NCBI RefSeq assembly: GCF_030445035.2
Contig: NC_080683.1
Location: forward strand, 92,403,675 to 92,467,674
Reading direction: 5' to 3'
Length of the DNA stretch: 64,000 nucleotides
Source of the DNA: Dasypus novemcinctus
Taxonomy: Eukaryota > Chordata > Mammalia > Cingulata > Dasypodidae
Below are positions 21,226-33,369 of this stretch, in pieces. The notes below the pieces were generated by a model, which ran no database searches, had not been told where the DNA came from, and saw only the letters and a program-made list of their open reading frames with translations. The translations under genes and the position numbers were made by a program. Numbering within the stretch: the stretch's first letter is position 1; every line of letters starts with the position of its first letter.

Positions 21226-22428
21226 TAAAAAAAAGTGGGTTTAAAACTAGTTTTTGTTAAGTAGAGCAAATGCCACTAAATTACTAGTAAGAAGATAAGA
21301 CTGTCTTTTGAAAGTGCATTATAGTACCTCTCTTATATTAGCATTGTCAGTCCGCTTCCGTTGCAATATCACAAGTGCTAGCGCAAAACTAACCAAACAT
21401 TAGGACCCAAACACAAGTCAAATAGAAGATAAGATGCTATTTAGAGAAAGCTCTGGGTATATAAAAAGCATTGAGAAAAGCAGGGTAGAGTGTTAAGTTT
21501 TGAGTTAGGATTATTAATGGAAAGTACAAACATTTTCTGGGAACATTGACTTCAGAGTAAAAGACAATTTAAATGAAAATTCAATAATATGTGGATAAAA
21601 TATACAGATTTTTAAAAAATGATTTGATGTCTGAGTAGGCAATTAAAATAAAAACTTTGTTATGATAGATAAAGCTGTAAACATTTCAAAGTTTCCAGAA
21701 ACATTTTTAAATCTTTCAGGTGGTTCAAGGTCAAGTTTTCACAAATTCACATATTGCAACCCAAGGGCTGTGGTAAAGTTCCATTTGAATCTATACATAC
21801 ATTTAAGTATTCACTTCTTGGTACAATTGAGCTTAAAGAATTGGAAAAAGATTATTTTCCATTTCTAACAGCTATCAAACATAAATAATGAGACTGAGTT
21901 GTAAAGAAATAGCAGAGAATCATCTGACACCATTCTTGAAAAAATGAAAGATAATATATTTGCCAAGTACAGCCCAAATGTCTTTTTTATCACCACATAT
22001 TTTGTCAGTTGTGACCCTGTCAAGCATCACTCTATTTGTTAAGGACTTTTAAAAATGTGTTTCTCTCATTCTCAGTTAATTATAATACTAACATGTGATA
22101 TAATGGCTTCAGACACGATTCCACATTATAGATGGAAAGGGGAAATGTGGTAGCACGTGTTGGAAATACTGAGTGTTAACAAATATAGCTATTCTGAGGA
22201 TAATGTCTGGTTATGGAAAGAATGCCTTAAGGTAGGGAAAGAATGAATAAAATTTTTTGTTTTCAAAATATGTGGGTTTTATTGGAGATACATTGTTTAA
22301 AACCTTGGAAAGGAAAATGAAGCCCAATAATCAGACATCAAAAGTATGCCATACATTTTAGGCTTTTTTCTAGCTCAGGGTTTTTGCACAGTATGTGCCT
22401 CTCCCTGGCATGCTTGCTTCTCACTATT
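21226..22428. other. Unassigned, probably unique sequence
   Basis: About 1.2 kb without a supported gene or repeat. Short open frames here (e.g. 21662-21868) show no protein features. Confidence 0.4.
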
Positions 22429-22429
22429 G

Positions 22430-22631
22430 CTTTTTTTTGTTGTTTTGAGATATCAGCGGCCAGGGATTGGACCTGGGACCTCGTATCTGAAAAGCCAGGG
22501 CTCAACCACCAAACACATTGGCTTCCCTGAATTGGTTTTTTCATTTTGTTTTTGCTTGTAAAATACAGCCCGAACCTGGGAACTCTCGTGTGGGAGGCAG
22601 GAGCTCAACTGCTTGAGCCACATCTACTCCC
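22430..22631 (-). mobile_element. Dimeric DAS-like tRNA-derived SINE, antisense
   Basis: The minus strand starts 'gggagtagatgtggctcaag' and contains two tRNA-like units in tandem. Each unit carries a pol III B-box-like block, 'aggttcgggc' in the first and 'ggtccaatccc' in the second. A T-rich run on the left is the A-tail in antisense. The first unit matches the same sequence class as 62784-62880. Approximate duplicated flanks are 'ttgctttt' runs. Confidence 0.8.
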
Positions 22632-22801
22632 TTACTTTTGCTTTTTATTTTTTCCCCAAGAATAATAGTCTAATGGCTCTCAAAATTTTAATGAAAAAAA
22701 TAGATGCTATAATAAATTAACAGAGTAGTCACTCTTCATGGTTTATTTGACGTTTTTGAGGTACAGCATTTGAACAGTTGGTTGCATTGTTTATAGGTAG
22801 A

Positions 22802-24389
22802 TTTTTTTTTTTTTACATTACATGGCAATGTACACTACTTTGATACAATTGGAACACAAAATAAGATGCTTTAAAACAGTTACCCACAAGACATGCAATG
22901 TTGGATTTACACATTGGAGTCCAGGATGTGATTGATTGGGAAGAAAGAAGTTGGACCAGGCATGTTTGGTGAAGGAGCCAAAAGGTATAAAAGACACAGT
23001 AAGCACACATTCTTCTGGTTAGAAAGGCAACTGCAGCATGTGCATTGACACTGGCACCTCAGGGAAGAACTATTTTGTATAACCAGTTTGGGACTATACA
23101 AGATAGGTATCATCCTCAGCATCAGGAAATAGCTTTAGGGTTTTACGAACCATTCCTAAGTCTACTTTTTTTTTCTAGGCCATCTTAATATTACTGCTTT
23201 AATCCCAGATCAGATAAAAAGAACAGGAGCAACCCCCAACTAAAATCCTGTTGTAGACTAAGCAATGAAATGGTACATTAGAAGATTTTAAAATTGCACC
23301 TTTTTTTTTTGGATCCCCCAAAGTGTATCTGCACTCTTCTTCAAATGGGTCTCTTCTTCAGCAGGCAGTAACACCTTGGCAACATCTAAGATTCCATTCT
23401 GTCCAAGATGCAAGGAACTCTAAGAAAGACATCACCTTTTATTCCATAGACTTCCTTAATCATGGTAGAAATTGGATGTACACATCTAAGATTCTTGATT
23501 AGAGTTTCTGTCAAATCTGCCACAGACAGTCCAATGACCCATGAAGTATAGCCTTTCAGTTTGAGCACCTCATAAGCACTGTCAACCACCTGTTTGTGAA
23601 CCTCTTTCCACTGTTACTTATCTGCTTCAGTGTCTCAATCAGGCTGCAGCTTTTTCAAGGAAACACCAGCACCATTCACGCCACTCCACACAGGCACACC
23701 AGAGTCTCAATGTTCCCCAAGGACCCATCCATGACAGCTTAATGGGTGAACCTCCAGCCTCTCCTCCATTAGGTAAGGGAACCAGGCTGAATCCAGATTG
23801 CAATCACTTCCAATAACATGGTTTTTGGGAAAGCCACTTGTTTCCAAGCCACAAAGGTCAAGATATCCACTGGATTGGAAACAACAAGCAACTTGCAGTT
23901 CGGGCTGTATTTTACAATATTAGCAATGATGAGTTTAAAGATGTTTACGTTATGCTGGACCAAATTAAAATGGCTTTCTCCCTCTTGCTGATGTGCCCCA
24001 GCTGTGATAATAACCAACTTGAAGTTTGCAGTCACACTATAGTCTTTGCCAGAGACAATGGTTGGTGTTCTAAGGAAAAGGGTGCCAGGTTGGAGATCAT
24101 CATCTCTCCCTTCAATTTGTCTTCTATGACATCCACAAGAACCAGTTCATCTGCCAGTTCCTTCATCAGGATACTGATGGCACTGGCCATGCCAACAGCA
24201 CCAACCCCAACAATTGTAATCTTATTCTGAGGGATCCATTCTTCTTAGGAAGATGCTGGATCAGCTGATCCTTGAGAGTTGCCATCTTAGATTTGGAATT
24301 GGAAGGAGCAGGGACTCCACGTTGAGCGGGCACCTGCGGCACGCAGTGGTGAATCCAGACTCAGCGGCGGCAGTTCCAGGGCTCCAACT
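22802..24389 (-). pseudogene. LDHA: Processed pseudogene of LDHA (lactate dehydrogenase A)
   Basis: An intronless minus-strand copy of an LDHA mRNA. A T13 tract at 22802-22814 is the poly(A) tail. The 3' UTR spans about 22815-23287 and the stop TAA is at 23290-23288. The former start ATG is at 24285-24283 and begins MATLKDQLIQ. About 100 bp of GC-rich 5' UTR follow. CDS span is 998 bp against 999 expected. Readable pieces include [12 protein letters not shown] (the NAD-binding glycine motif), [33 protein letters not shown] and [16 protein letters not shown]. Internal stops and small indels break the frame, for example an in-frame TGA in the GEHGDS block. NPNCK-type and IITAG residues fit LDHA better than LDHB. 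Flanks 'attgtttataggt' and 'attgcttgttaaggt' may be the decayed target duplication. Confidence 0.93.
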
Positions 24390-25193
24390 ATTGCTTGTTA
24401 AGGTGACAAGCAGGGTGTCATTTTTAAGGTGACAAGAATGGTGTTCTTCCCTTGTGCCCCTAGACAACTTGCTATGACTTTTATCCCATTATAATCATAT
24501 TACCGATTTATATGACTTCTCCAATATCCTAGAGTTCATTAAGGGTAGGGGTAATATTTTAGCCATTATTCTAACGCCATATCTACCCTAATGCCTGGCA
24601 GCACTGACGAAACCCTTGATAACTTGAGAAAATCAAATGCACATCAGAGGCAGTTAAACATAGAATTTAGATTTGTTAAACCTAAATTCAAGTCTTCTCT
24701 CCCTTTGCACATATTCATTCATCTTTCTCAACAAAGACCACATACAATCAGCATGTTACTTAGAAATCACTGGCCCGCGTTACAAGAGATGCAGTTGAGA
24801 GAAATTTTACTTCTGAAAATGAAACGAGTTTTCTGCATTTCTCTTGACTCAAAAGAGATCCAAAAGGTCCCCACCTGAACCCGCCCCACCTAGTGGTCAC
24901 TTTTCCTCTGTGAAAACAAAACAAAACAAAAACACACATCTGTCAAGTCTTCCATGTATGCTACCAGTTCAGAGTTTTGATTTATCTGATGCCCTAGAAG
25001 ATTTTCAAAGAGAAGTGCTAGTGTGTTGGGTTTCTTTCTATTTTGTAACAAATCCACTGGTGGTACAGGGCAGATTATGTTCAGGCTTTGGTAATGAGGC
25101 TGTCTGCATTAGAATCTCTGAAGGTAGATAACTAAAAACGTAAGTAAAGTTACCCTTAAAACAATCTGATTACCCAGATTCCTAGAAAGTGAG
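24390..25193. other. Unassigned sequence with a 13-bp direct repeat
   Basis: Next to the pseudogene 5' end, 'ttaaggtgacaag' occurs at 24398-24410 and 24424-24436. The rest, including an A/C-rich run near 24905-24940, shows no gene or repeat family. Short open frames lack support. Confidence 0.4.
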
Positions 25194-25600
25194 TGTGATA
25201 ATTTCCTGTCTCAAGTTAGCTAAGTTAAGGTGTCCAGTTGTTTAGTCAAACAAGCATTGGCCTGATTGTTACTGTGAGAGTATTTCATAGACAGATTTAA
25301 ATCATTATTCAATTGACTGTATTTATGTCTGATTACATCTACAGTCAACAAAGGAGATTGCCTTTAGCCTTCAGGGAAGTCTCCTCATCCTATCAATTGA
25401 AACCTTAAAGGGAGCATTGATGATTTCAGCTGTCAGAGAGAAGAATTTATGTATCTTCTTCAACCAGCCAGCTTCTTCTGGGGAATTCATTCTCAATTCC
25501 ATTGGATTTCGTGATTTGTGACTTCTCTGGGGGAATTTGTCACTTTCATCAAGTTTCCAACTTGCAGCTCACCCTATGGAATTAGATCTCTGACTAATCA
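25194..25600 (+). mobile_element. Solo ERVL-type LTR
   Basis: It starts TGTGATAATTTCC. It carries 'ggtgtccagttgtttagtca', 'aggagattgcctttagc' and 'cttcaaccagccagcttctt', and ends 'ctgactaatca'. It matches the solo LTR at 57101-57572 along its length and, more distantly, the LTRs of the provirus at 11790-17252. Confidence 0.8.
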
Positions 25601-25679
25601 GTAAGGGAACAACCATTGTATTAATTATGACATATCTCCTAAGCACTGTATTTGATAACTTTATATAGTTTACTGGTCA

Positions 25680-25925
25680 GGAATATGGGCTCTGAAATCT
25701 TGGACTGCTCAGGTTCAAATCTATATTTGCCACTTACTAGAAGGGTGACTTTAGGAAAGTTACTTGATGTTCATTATACCTCCACATCTATACCTCCATT
25801 CCCTAATTTGTAAAATGGATTTTATAGCTCCTACCTCATAGCATTTGTGGGAGTATTAATGAAATTGTGACGTAGGTAAAGTTGTAGTAAAGTGCTTGGC
25901 ACATAGAAAGTGATACTTAGATTTG
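25680..25925 (+). repeat. MIR SINE
   Basis: Well-ordered MIR: 'gggctctgaaatcttggact', 'caggttcaaatctatatttgcc', the core 'acttactagaagggtgac', 'tttgtaaaatgga' and 'gtgcttggcacatag'. Nearly full length and ancient. MIRs are shared by all mammals. Confidence 0.88.
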
Positions 25926-27169
25926 CTTTAATTATTATTTGAACCCAGATCAGTTTCATTCCAAAATATCCAGAATGGGAAGTATTTTTGTCCTCAAAAG
26001 TCTAAGTAAAATGGAAGACAGATCTATTCCTTTCGAGAATCATTAAAATGCCAAAGTCTCGTGATTGATTTGAATAAAGAAATGCAAGTCTTCATTGCTG
26101 TTTCCAAAAACATATTTATGCATGTTGGCCCTCATTACTACCCAAAATCATGTGGGTACTTTATGTTTCTTAGGTGAGAGTCATCTGTATAAAATGCATA
26201 GCACCAATAATTTTTCTGAGTGAGAGTTCTTTTCCAAATTAAGTTTTGAAAAGTATTGCATAGAAAATGAACCTGAAGATGATTGAGGCGTGAGAATATA
26301 ATCAATCAATAGACAAGTAGGACCGCACAAAACCAGGGTGACTTTTGTGAAAACTGTAATCAGTAAAGCATTTTCTGTCATCTAAATTTATTCACCCAAG
26401 TGTAGATCACATTTGACAGTGATGAAAATAAGGATTACTATCTAGAATAAATCTACTTAAGCAACTACAGAGAATATCAAGACAAGGAAAGTAGTTTCTG
26501 ATGCAATCAAAACAAAGCTATTGTCAGTGATTGGCAAAAATAATTGAAAAGGCTGCAATCTTTCTGATATTTAGAGCCAAACAAGTTTGATTTTTATACT
26601 TCCTGCTCCATTTTTATAGACAATAAATCAGAATAGTCCAATTTGTCACTATCTGTGCACAATTTTATAAGGCATGCTGTAAGTGAGGGAAATACTCAAA
26701 CATTTAATGTTTCCTGGCCCAAGGTCTCAATTTTTAAAGTTAGGTCAATAATTTCTTGGTCAGGTATATTTAAGATGATCTATAATGCACTACAATGTGC
26801 TTACCAATCAAGAAAATCAATGAAAGCTTTACAGAGTTTATAACCTATTAATTTTCAAAGATTACAGTAGAATAAGGGTTTTTTTTTAAAAAAAAGATCT
26901 TTACTGATATAAATGGTAAGAGTCTAGCCAAAGGGGGCAGCTTCTGGTAACCAAGTAGGTGTTAGTAATCTTCTACCTTTGGAAAATTCCCGTCTTTTTT
27001 TAATGCAGTTTCTTTTTAGTGAACTGGGACTCTGGCTTCATAAAATTAGGGAGATATTCTCTCAAGATATAAAATAGCACCAGAAGACAAAATAATAATC
27101 TGAAAATTTTACGATGGTTTCTGTAAATTATATAAGGTTAACACTCAGCAACCAATTGAGCAAAACACT
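25926..27169. other. Unassigned, probably unique sequence
   Basis: About 1.2 kb with no gene-like frame or recognisable repeat. Confidence 0.4.
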
Positions 27170-27300
27170 AGGCTTTGCTCTTTTGGTAAATAATAAAAAT
27201 GACTCAGTTTCTGCTCTGAATTTCCACCAATGTGAGGAACAGAGTGAGATAATGGATCTTAAACACTTGGCACCATGCCTGGCACATAAAAGGTACTAGT
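27170..27300 (+). repeat. MIR 3' fragment
   Basis: The string 'cttggcaccatgcctggcac', preceded by 'gagataatgga', is typical of the MIR 3' half. Confidence 0.65.
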
Positions 27301-27319
27301 AATCATCTGCTGTTTCCAA

Positions 27320-27470
27320 ACATTTCCTATTTACTGAGCACATCCTTTGATATTGACGGAGAGCTTTGTGTTCATGATCTAATTGGTATTTACAGCATCT
27401 CTTTGAGTAAAGGCATAATAATTATTTAGGTCCTTATTTACAGAGGAGAACATCTGAGTACCTTTAATAG
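27320..27470 (-). repeat. MIR-like SINE fragment, antisense
   Basis: Antisense MIR order: 'ttactgagcacat', 'catgatctaattggtattta', then a 'ccttatttacagaggagaa' block that corresponds to the reverse of the MIR core. Strongly diverged. Confidence 0.5.
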
Positions 27471-27985
27471 CAGATTTATATATAAATAAGGGTGAAAATC
27501 TCCTTATGACATAATCCATCCTCCCTCTTTGGTCTCCTGAGGGTTAACGCCATTAGTCCTTTCCACTGGACTTCAGCATGCATCAATAGAACTTTTATTT
27601 CAATAAAACTCCAATGCTTTATTATTGTCACACATTTTGAATTTATGGTAAAATATACTTGCCTAAAATGAATGTTAAAATCCCTTCATCAGATAATCTA
27701 GAAAAAGCTGACCAATTTAACCTTGTTCTGAGTACGTCTGGTTTTGTTTAGTGAGAAATTTGTAGGTTCTCTTGTGCAAATATTTTGTATCACTAGTACC
27801 AAAATAATAGCAGATATGATAAATAACAAAAATGAGAAGTAGTAAAGATGAGACTATAGTTTTTTTTCAATTTTCTCTTTAAGATATAAAAGGAGATTCT
27901 TCTCATTTAGTAATATTCCTTAAGCCCTATAGAATCACATTTCCCAAAGTTTCTTCCAGAAAATGTTAATCCTAGAGACTATCTG
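27471..27985. other. Unassigned sequence
   Basis: About 500 bp, AT-rich, with no gene or recognised repeat. Confidence 0.4.
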
Positions 27986-28400
27986 TGTATTAGATTTCTA
28001 GAATGGTTTTAATAAAGTACCACAAAGCTGACAGCTTAAAACAGCAGAATTTTCTTGTCTCATACTGCTGAAGGCTAGAAGTTCCAAATCAAGGTGGTGG
28101 CAGGGCCATGCTCCCTAGGAAATCTGTAGGTGGTCACTTCTTTTAGCCTGTAGTGTTTACCAGCAATTCTGGGTGTTTCTTGGCTTTTAGATGATCTCTC
28201 CCATCTCTGCCTCCATCTGTGTTACTTCTCTTCTTTTAAGAACACCAGTCATATTGAATTAAGAGCCCACCATACCCCAGTATGACCTCATCTTCTTAAA
28301 TAATTCGATCTGCAATTACCCTATTTCCAAATAAGATCATTTTCTGAGTTATGTTAGGATTTCAACATATCTTTTTGAGAAATACAATTCAACCCCAATA
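27986..28400. mobile_element. Old LTR-like repeat (ERVL/MaLR class)
   Basis: It starts TGTATTAG. It follows a consensus common in mammals: 'aaagtaccacaaag', 'gcttaaaacagcagaatttt', 'ggctagaagttccaaatcaa', 'cagggccatgctccct', 'gcctccatctgtg', 'ccctatttccaaataag', then an ending near 'caattcaacccc'. Family name not assigned. No clear target duplication. Confidence 0.7.
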
Positions 28401-29339
28401 GAGAGTATGGAGAAAGATAGACCCTCTTTGAGGATCTTTTTTTCACTTTAATACAGCAAATGCTATAAAGGGTCCTTAATAAACATGTTTACATTTTGGA
28501 ACATGTTATATTCAGTTCTTTGGTAAATCATAAAACTGTTTTCTTATTCAACAAATAGTAAAAATGATACATTCTGGCAGGTACTGATGAATAAGTTAGC
28601 TTAATGAACAAAAATTAAAGCAATTAAATCCCTCCATATCTTATCTGATTTGATCAGAGTCCCTGTGAACTCTGAAATTTAATTCAAAAGATATCACATA
28701 GATTCTCCAGTTTGTGAGGGTGGGGGATCATGAGGAAAATAAAGATGAAGGAGTCATCTCACTTCATTCTAACTCAACAGCAACTGAACATTTTCTTGGA
28801 AATTATTATTCACTACAAAGTCTGAGTTAATCATTTGCATAGGAGATACTTTTAAATTCTACCTTTTATTGAGAGTCTTTCTCTCATGATCTCATTGGCA
28901 CAGAAACTTTTTATTTTCCTTCTTATGTGTAGTTCTATTGAAAATTGAAATCATTATACTAAAAGCTCTCTAGAAAATGTTATTTTTCTCCTCAGCTGTA
29001 AAATGGTTATTCTGTAAATCATACCACCTGTCTAACTGCAATAAAAAATTAGATATTCCCAGTTCAAAAACAAAATTGACCTACATTGCCTTAATAAGTG
29101 GTCATTTGAAATTGAATAAGACAATAGGAAATAATTATGCCTTCCTCGGTGCCAAAATATCACAAAGTTACTTCACAGATGTATTGACCATGTGGCGAGG
29201 GGGTTCACTTACATTCTTCATGTGCTTGCCAAATACTTGATTTCAAAAGCTCAGTCAACTATTTGAGTTTATTACACTTCATATGAAAGGTTCTTAAAAC
29301 CTTAACCTACACATGTCCAGACTTTGTCTAAACCTAGAC
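28401..29339. other. Unassigned sequence
   Basis: About 940 bp. A plus open frame at 28977-29240 (87 codons) has no recognisable features and is treated as chance. Confidence 0.4.
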
Positions 29340-29795
29340 TGTTAGAAAGAATTTTCTTATAAATTGATGTTTCCTACTGAGAAAAGAGATAAAACAAAAT
29401 GGAGTTACCATGGCTAAGAGATTTAAAACAGAATCTGGAGGGCATTCAGAAAGTTACCCTTATGCATATTTGAGCCGGGTATCACAAACTACCACGTATG
29501 CAAAACCTAAACCACAAATGCTTGAGGACATCCACATGCCATGAAACAATTACATGATAAAGAAATTAGTAAACTGTCTAACTTGAACATTTAGAAAACC
29601 CCAGTTATCCACCAATCATAATTCTTTACAGTTATGCAATTTTCTTTTCTTTAAAAACCCCTGCTTGGAAGTCCCAAGATGGGACACAGATTGGGTTACT
29701 ACGTGAATCTGCTCCCAGAATCACAATTTAAGACCCCAAATAAATGTGTTTGTTGACTTGCAGCTCAACTTGTAAATTTTCTATTAACACCGCTG
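29340..29795 (+). mobile_element. Solo LTR, probably class I ERV
   Basis: It starts TGTTAGAAAG. It contains a TATA-like 'tctttaaaaacccc' near 29650 and an AATAAA at about 29740 ('ccccaaataaatgtg'), about 55 bp before the presumed end. The order and spacing fit an LTR promoter and polyadenylation signal. The right end is uncertain. Confidence 0.55.
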
Positions 29796-30334
29796 TTTAA
29801 AATCACTGCTATTTCAAGTGTTTGATTCTTTTAGTTCCTATTTTGAATGGCAATTTTTTCTTGATTTCTTCTGTTAGTTTATTGTTTGTATTTACAACCA
29901 CCACTAATTTTTGGATATTGATAGTGTACACTGCCATTTTGCTGAATTCATTTATTTGCTCTAGGAGCTTTCTTCTGGATTTTTCAGGATTTTCTATATA
30001 TAGGATCATGTTATCTACTATTGGGAATGTTTTACTCCTTCCTTCCCAATGTGGATGACTTTTACTTCTTTTTCTTACCTAATTGCTCTGACTAAAGCTT
30101 CCAGTACAAAGTTGAGTATCAGTGGTGACATTGGGTATCCTTCCTTGTCTTGTTCCAGACCTTAATGGGAAAGCTTTCAGTCTTCATTATTAAGCTGAAT
30201 ATTAGCTGTGGGTTTTTCATATGTTCTTTATCACGTTGAGGATGTTTTCTTCTATTGTTAGTGTTCTAAATGTGCTTATCAAGAGGGATGCTGGGTTTTG
30301 TCAAATGCATTTTCTGCATCGATTGAGATAAACG

Positions 30335-30480
30335 TGTTGGGTTTTTTTTTCCCTCTTTTTTGGTATTTTTTCTTATTTTTTGTTTTTTTAATTTTTAAAT
30401 TTTTGTTATTTTTTATTTTTGTTTTTTTTTCTTTTCCTTCATTTAAAAAAAATCTTATGTATTACATTAATTGATTTTTT
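30335..30480. repeat. T-rich low-complexity tract within L1
   Basis: About 145 bp of near-uninterrupted T with some A and C. It probably grew from short T runs in the antisense L1 sequence. Confidence 0.8.
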
Positions 30481-31950
30481 TATGTTGTATCAACCATGCA
30501 AACAAGGGATAAATCCCACTTGATCATGATGTATAATTCTTTTACTATTTTACTATGCTATTGCATTCAGCTTGGTAGCATTTTTGTTTAGCATTTTTGC
30601 GCTTTCATTCATAAGAAATATTGCTCTATAATTTTCCTTTTTTATTATATTTTTATCTGACTGTGGTATGAGGGACATGTTGGCCCCATTGAATGTATTA
30701 GGGAATGTTCCCTCCTCTTCAAGTTTTTGAAATAGTTTGAGCAGAATTGAAATTTGGTCTTTTTAGAATGATTGATAGAATTCCCTTGGGAAGCCATCTA
30801 GTCCTGTGCTTTTCTTTGTTGGGAGGTGTTTGATTACTGGTTCAATCTATTTATGGTATTCAGTTTGTTGAAATCATCTATTTCTTCTTCACTCAATATA
30901 GGTAGTTTGTGTGTTTCTTAGAATGTGCCCATTTCATCTAGGTTATCCAATTTATTGGCATTGCCCATAGTATCCTCTTGTCCTGAGTTATCCAATTTAT
31001 TTCAGCAAGGTCAGGAGCAATGTCTCCCTTTTCATTTCTGATTTCCATTATTTTTATCCTCTCTGATATTTTTCTTTGTCATTCTATCTAAAGGTTTGTC
31101 AATTTTACTGATCTTTTCAACTTTTGGCTTAATTGATTCTTCTTTTGTTTCTTATTTTTTATGTTTCCTATTACATTTATTTGCACTCTAGACTTTGTCA
31201 TTTCTGTCCTTCTGCTAATTTTGCATTAGTTTGCTCTTCTTTTTCTAGTTCTTACAGTTTTGAGGTTAGGTCTCTAATTTGAAGTCTTGCTTCTTTACAA
31301 TAGCATTTAGAGCTATAAATTTCCCTTTCAGCACTGTGTTTGCTTTTGAATGTTGTATTTTCATTTTCATTTGCTTCAAGATATTTCCTAATTTCTCTGG
31401 TGATTTCCCCCTTAACCCATTGATTAAGAATATGCTGTTTAATTTCTATATTTTGTGAATTTTCCATTTCTCTGTTTTTGATTTCTAGCTTCATTCTGTT
31501 GCAGTCAGTGTACATACATTGTATGATTTCAATAGTTTTGAATTTACTGAGTCTTGTTTTACGACCTAGTATATGGTCTACCCTGGAGAATGATCGATGT
31601 GCACATGAGAACAATGTGTATTCTCTTTTTGTTGCATGAAATGTTCTGTATCTGTTAGGTCTAGTTGGTTTAGTGTATCATTCAAGTCTTGTATTTATTT
31701 ATTGATCTCCTGATTAGATTAGATGTTTTATCCATTACTGAAAGTAGTGTGCCAAAGTATCCTACTATTAATGTAGAATCATCAATTTTTTTCCTTCAAA
31801 TCTGTCAGAATTTGTTTCATATATTGTGGGGCTCTGCTGATAGGTGCAAATATGCTTACAATTATTGCAGCATCTTATTGAATTGTTCCCTTTATCAGTA
31901 TATAATGGCGGTCTTTATCTCTCAAAATTGTTTTTGACTTGAAGACTATT

Positions 31951-32190
31951 TTATCTGATGTTAGTATAGCCATCCCAACTCTCTTGGTTACTACTTGCAA
32001 GGTAAATTTTTTTCCACCCTTTTATCCTCAATTTACTTATATCTTTAAATTTAGAATTAGTCTCTTGAATATAGTATATAGTTGGGCCATGCCTTTTAAT
32101 CCATTCTTCTAATCTCTGCTCTTTGACCAGAGGATTTAATCCATTTACATTTAAAGTCACTGCTGTTAATAGAGGACTTTCTTTTGTCAT
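31951..32190 (-). pseudogene. L1 ORF2 endonuclease N-terminus remnant
   Basis: A 79-codon minus frame reads LLTAVTLNVNGLNPLVKEQR, EEWIKRHGPTIYYIQETNSK and LRIKGWKKIYLASSNQESWD. This is the start of the L1 apurinic-type endonuclease, which nicks target DNA. Asn of the LNVNGLN block and Glu of the QET block are present. The frame is open only for the first domain part. It gives the L1 orientation unambiguously. Confidence 0.9.
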
Positions 32191-32417
32191 TTTGCTATTT
32201 AATCTTAGTATGTCGTATAGCTTTTTTATCTCTCATCTCTTTCATTTATGTTTACTCTGATATTCATTTGATTTTTGTGTTCTATGATATTGAGTTATGT
32301 CTCTTTTCTATCTGGATATGTTTTCAACTACTTTCCATGTGGTTACCATGAAGTTAAAATTTATCATCCTAAATATATAACAATCATATTTGGTTTGATA
32401 CCAACTTAACTTCAATA

Positions 32418-32419
32418 GC

Positions 32420-32472
<53 letters not shown>

Positions 32473-32484
32473 CACACACACACT
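32418..32484. repeat. Compound (TA)n(CA)n(TA)n(CA)n microsatellite
   Basis: TA and CA runs alternate over about 67 bp, with TA to about 32440, CA to about 32463, then short TA and CA blocks. It lies in the L1 5' part. Confidence 0.95.
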
Positions 32485-32837
32485 TTTCCTATATCCCTCT
32501 GTCTGACTACCTTTTTTGTAAGTTTCCACTCATATCTTTTACATGTATGTCATTTATCATAACTTTGTATACATTTGCATTTTAGCACCTGTAGAAAGTA
32601 AGAAGTGGAGTTTCATATCAAATAATACACTACAATAATACTGGTATTTATAATTACCCACATGGTTACCTTTACAGCAAGTGTTTATTTCTTTGTGCCA
32701 CTTTCAACCACTCTCTATCATCTTATCTTTCACTCTCAAGAACTCCTTTTAACATTGCTTATAGGGCAATTCTAGTTGTGATGAATCCTCTCAACTTTTG
32801 TTTATCTGGAAATGTCTTATTCTCCCCCTTCATTTTT

Positions 32838-32922
32838 TTTTTTTTAGATGGTACTGGGAAATGAATCTGGGACTCATACATGGAAAGCAGGTGCTCTACC
32901 AGTTGAACTACATCTGCTCCTA
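32838..32922 (-). mobile_element. DAS-like tRNA SINE monomer, antisense
   Basis: The minus strand reads 'ggagcagatgtagttcaact' and then a tRNA-like body with a B-box-like 'agattcattt'. Flanks 'cccccttcattttt' (32824-32837) and 'ccccctcattttt' (32924-32936) are near-identical target duplications. It inserted into the older L1. Confidence 0.85.
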
Positions 32923-33111
32923 CCCCCCTCATTTTTGAAGTCTCACTGGATATAAAATTCTTGGTCCATAGTTGTTTTCTTTTAACACTTTTAAGTAATT
33001 CAACCCACTGCCTCTTGTCTCCATGGTTTCTAAGAAGAAATCATCACTCAGTCTACTTGGGATCCCCATGTATATAACATTCTGCTTTTCTCTTGCAGCT
33101 TTCAGAACTCT

Positions 33112-33369
33112 CTACTTGTCCTCCAAATTGATAGTGTGATCAATACATGATGTGCTGTATTTTTCTTCATGTGTATCTTGTTTGATGTTCTCTGGGTTTG
33201 TGGGTTGTGTGTATTCATGTTTTTTTCTAAGTCTGTGAGATTCTTCATCATTATTTATTTGACTATTACTTCTGCCGTTTTCTCTTTCTCTTCTCCTTCT
33301 GGGACTCCCATAAAGTAAATATTGGTATGTCTGATGGTGTACCAGAGGTGTACCAGAGGCTATTTTCAC
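33112..33369 (-). pseudogene. L1 ORF1 remnant
   Basis: The DNA around 33290-33310, read on the minus strand in a neighbouring frame, encodes a GVPEGEE-type block conserved in L1 ORF1 (RNA-binding nucleic-acid chaperone). The open frame itself, containing RRRREREN, is the frameshifted shadow of it. Upstream coiled-coil sequence is too decayed to read. Confidence 0.6.

Noticed and set aside
22430..22631. Possible true tRNA genes (B-box-like blocks)
   Set aside because: The tRNA-like heads are SINE modules with A-rich tails and no intact cloverleaf or anticodon stem that I can draw.
23838..24230. 130-codon plus-strand open frame
   Set aside because: Antisense shadow of the LDHA pseudogene.
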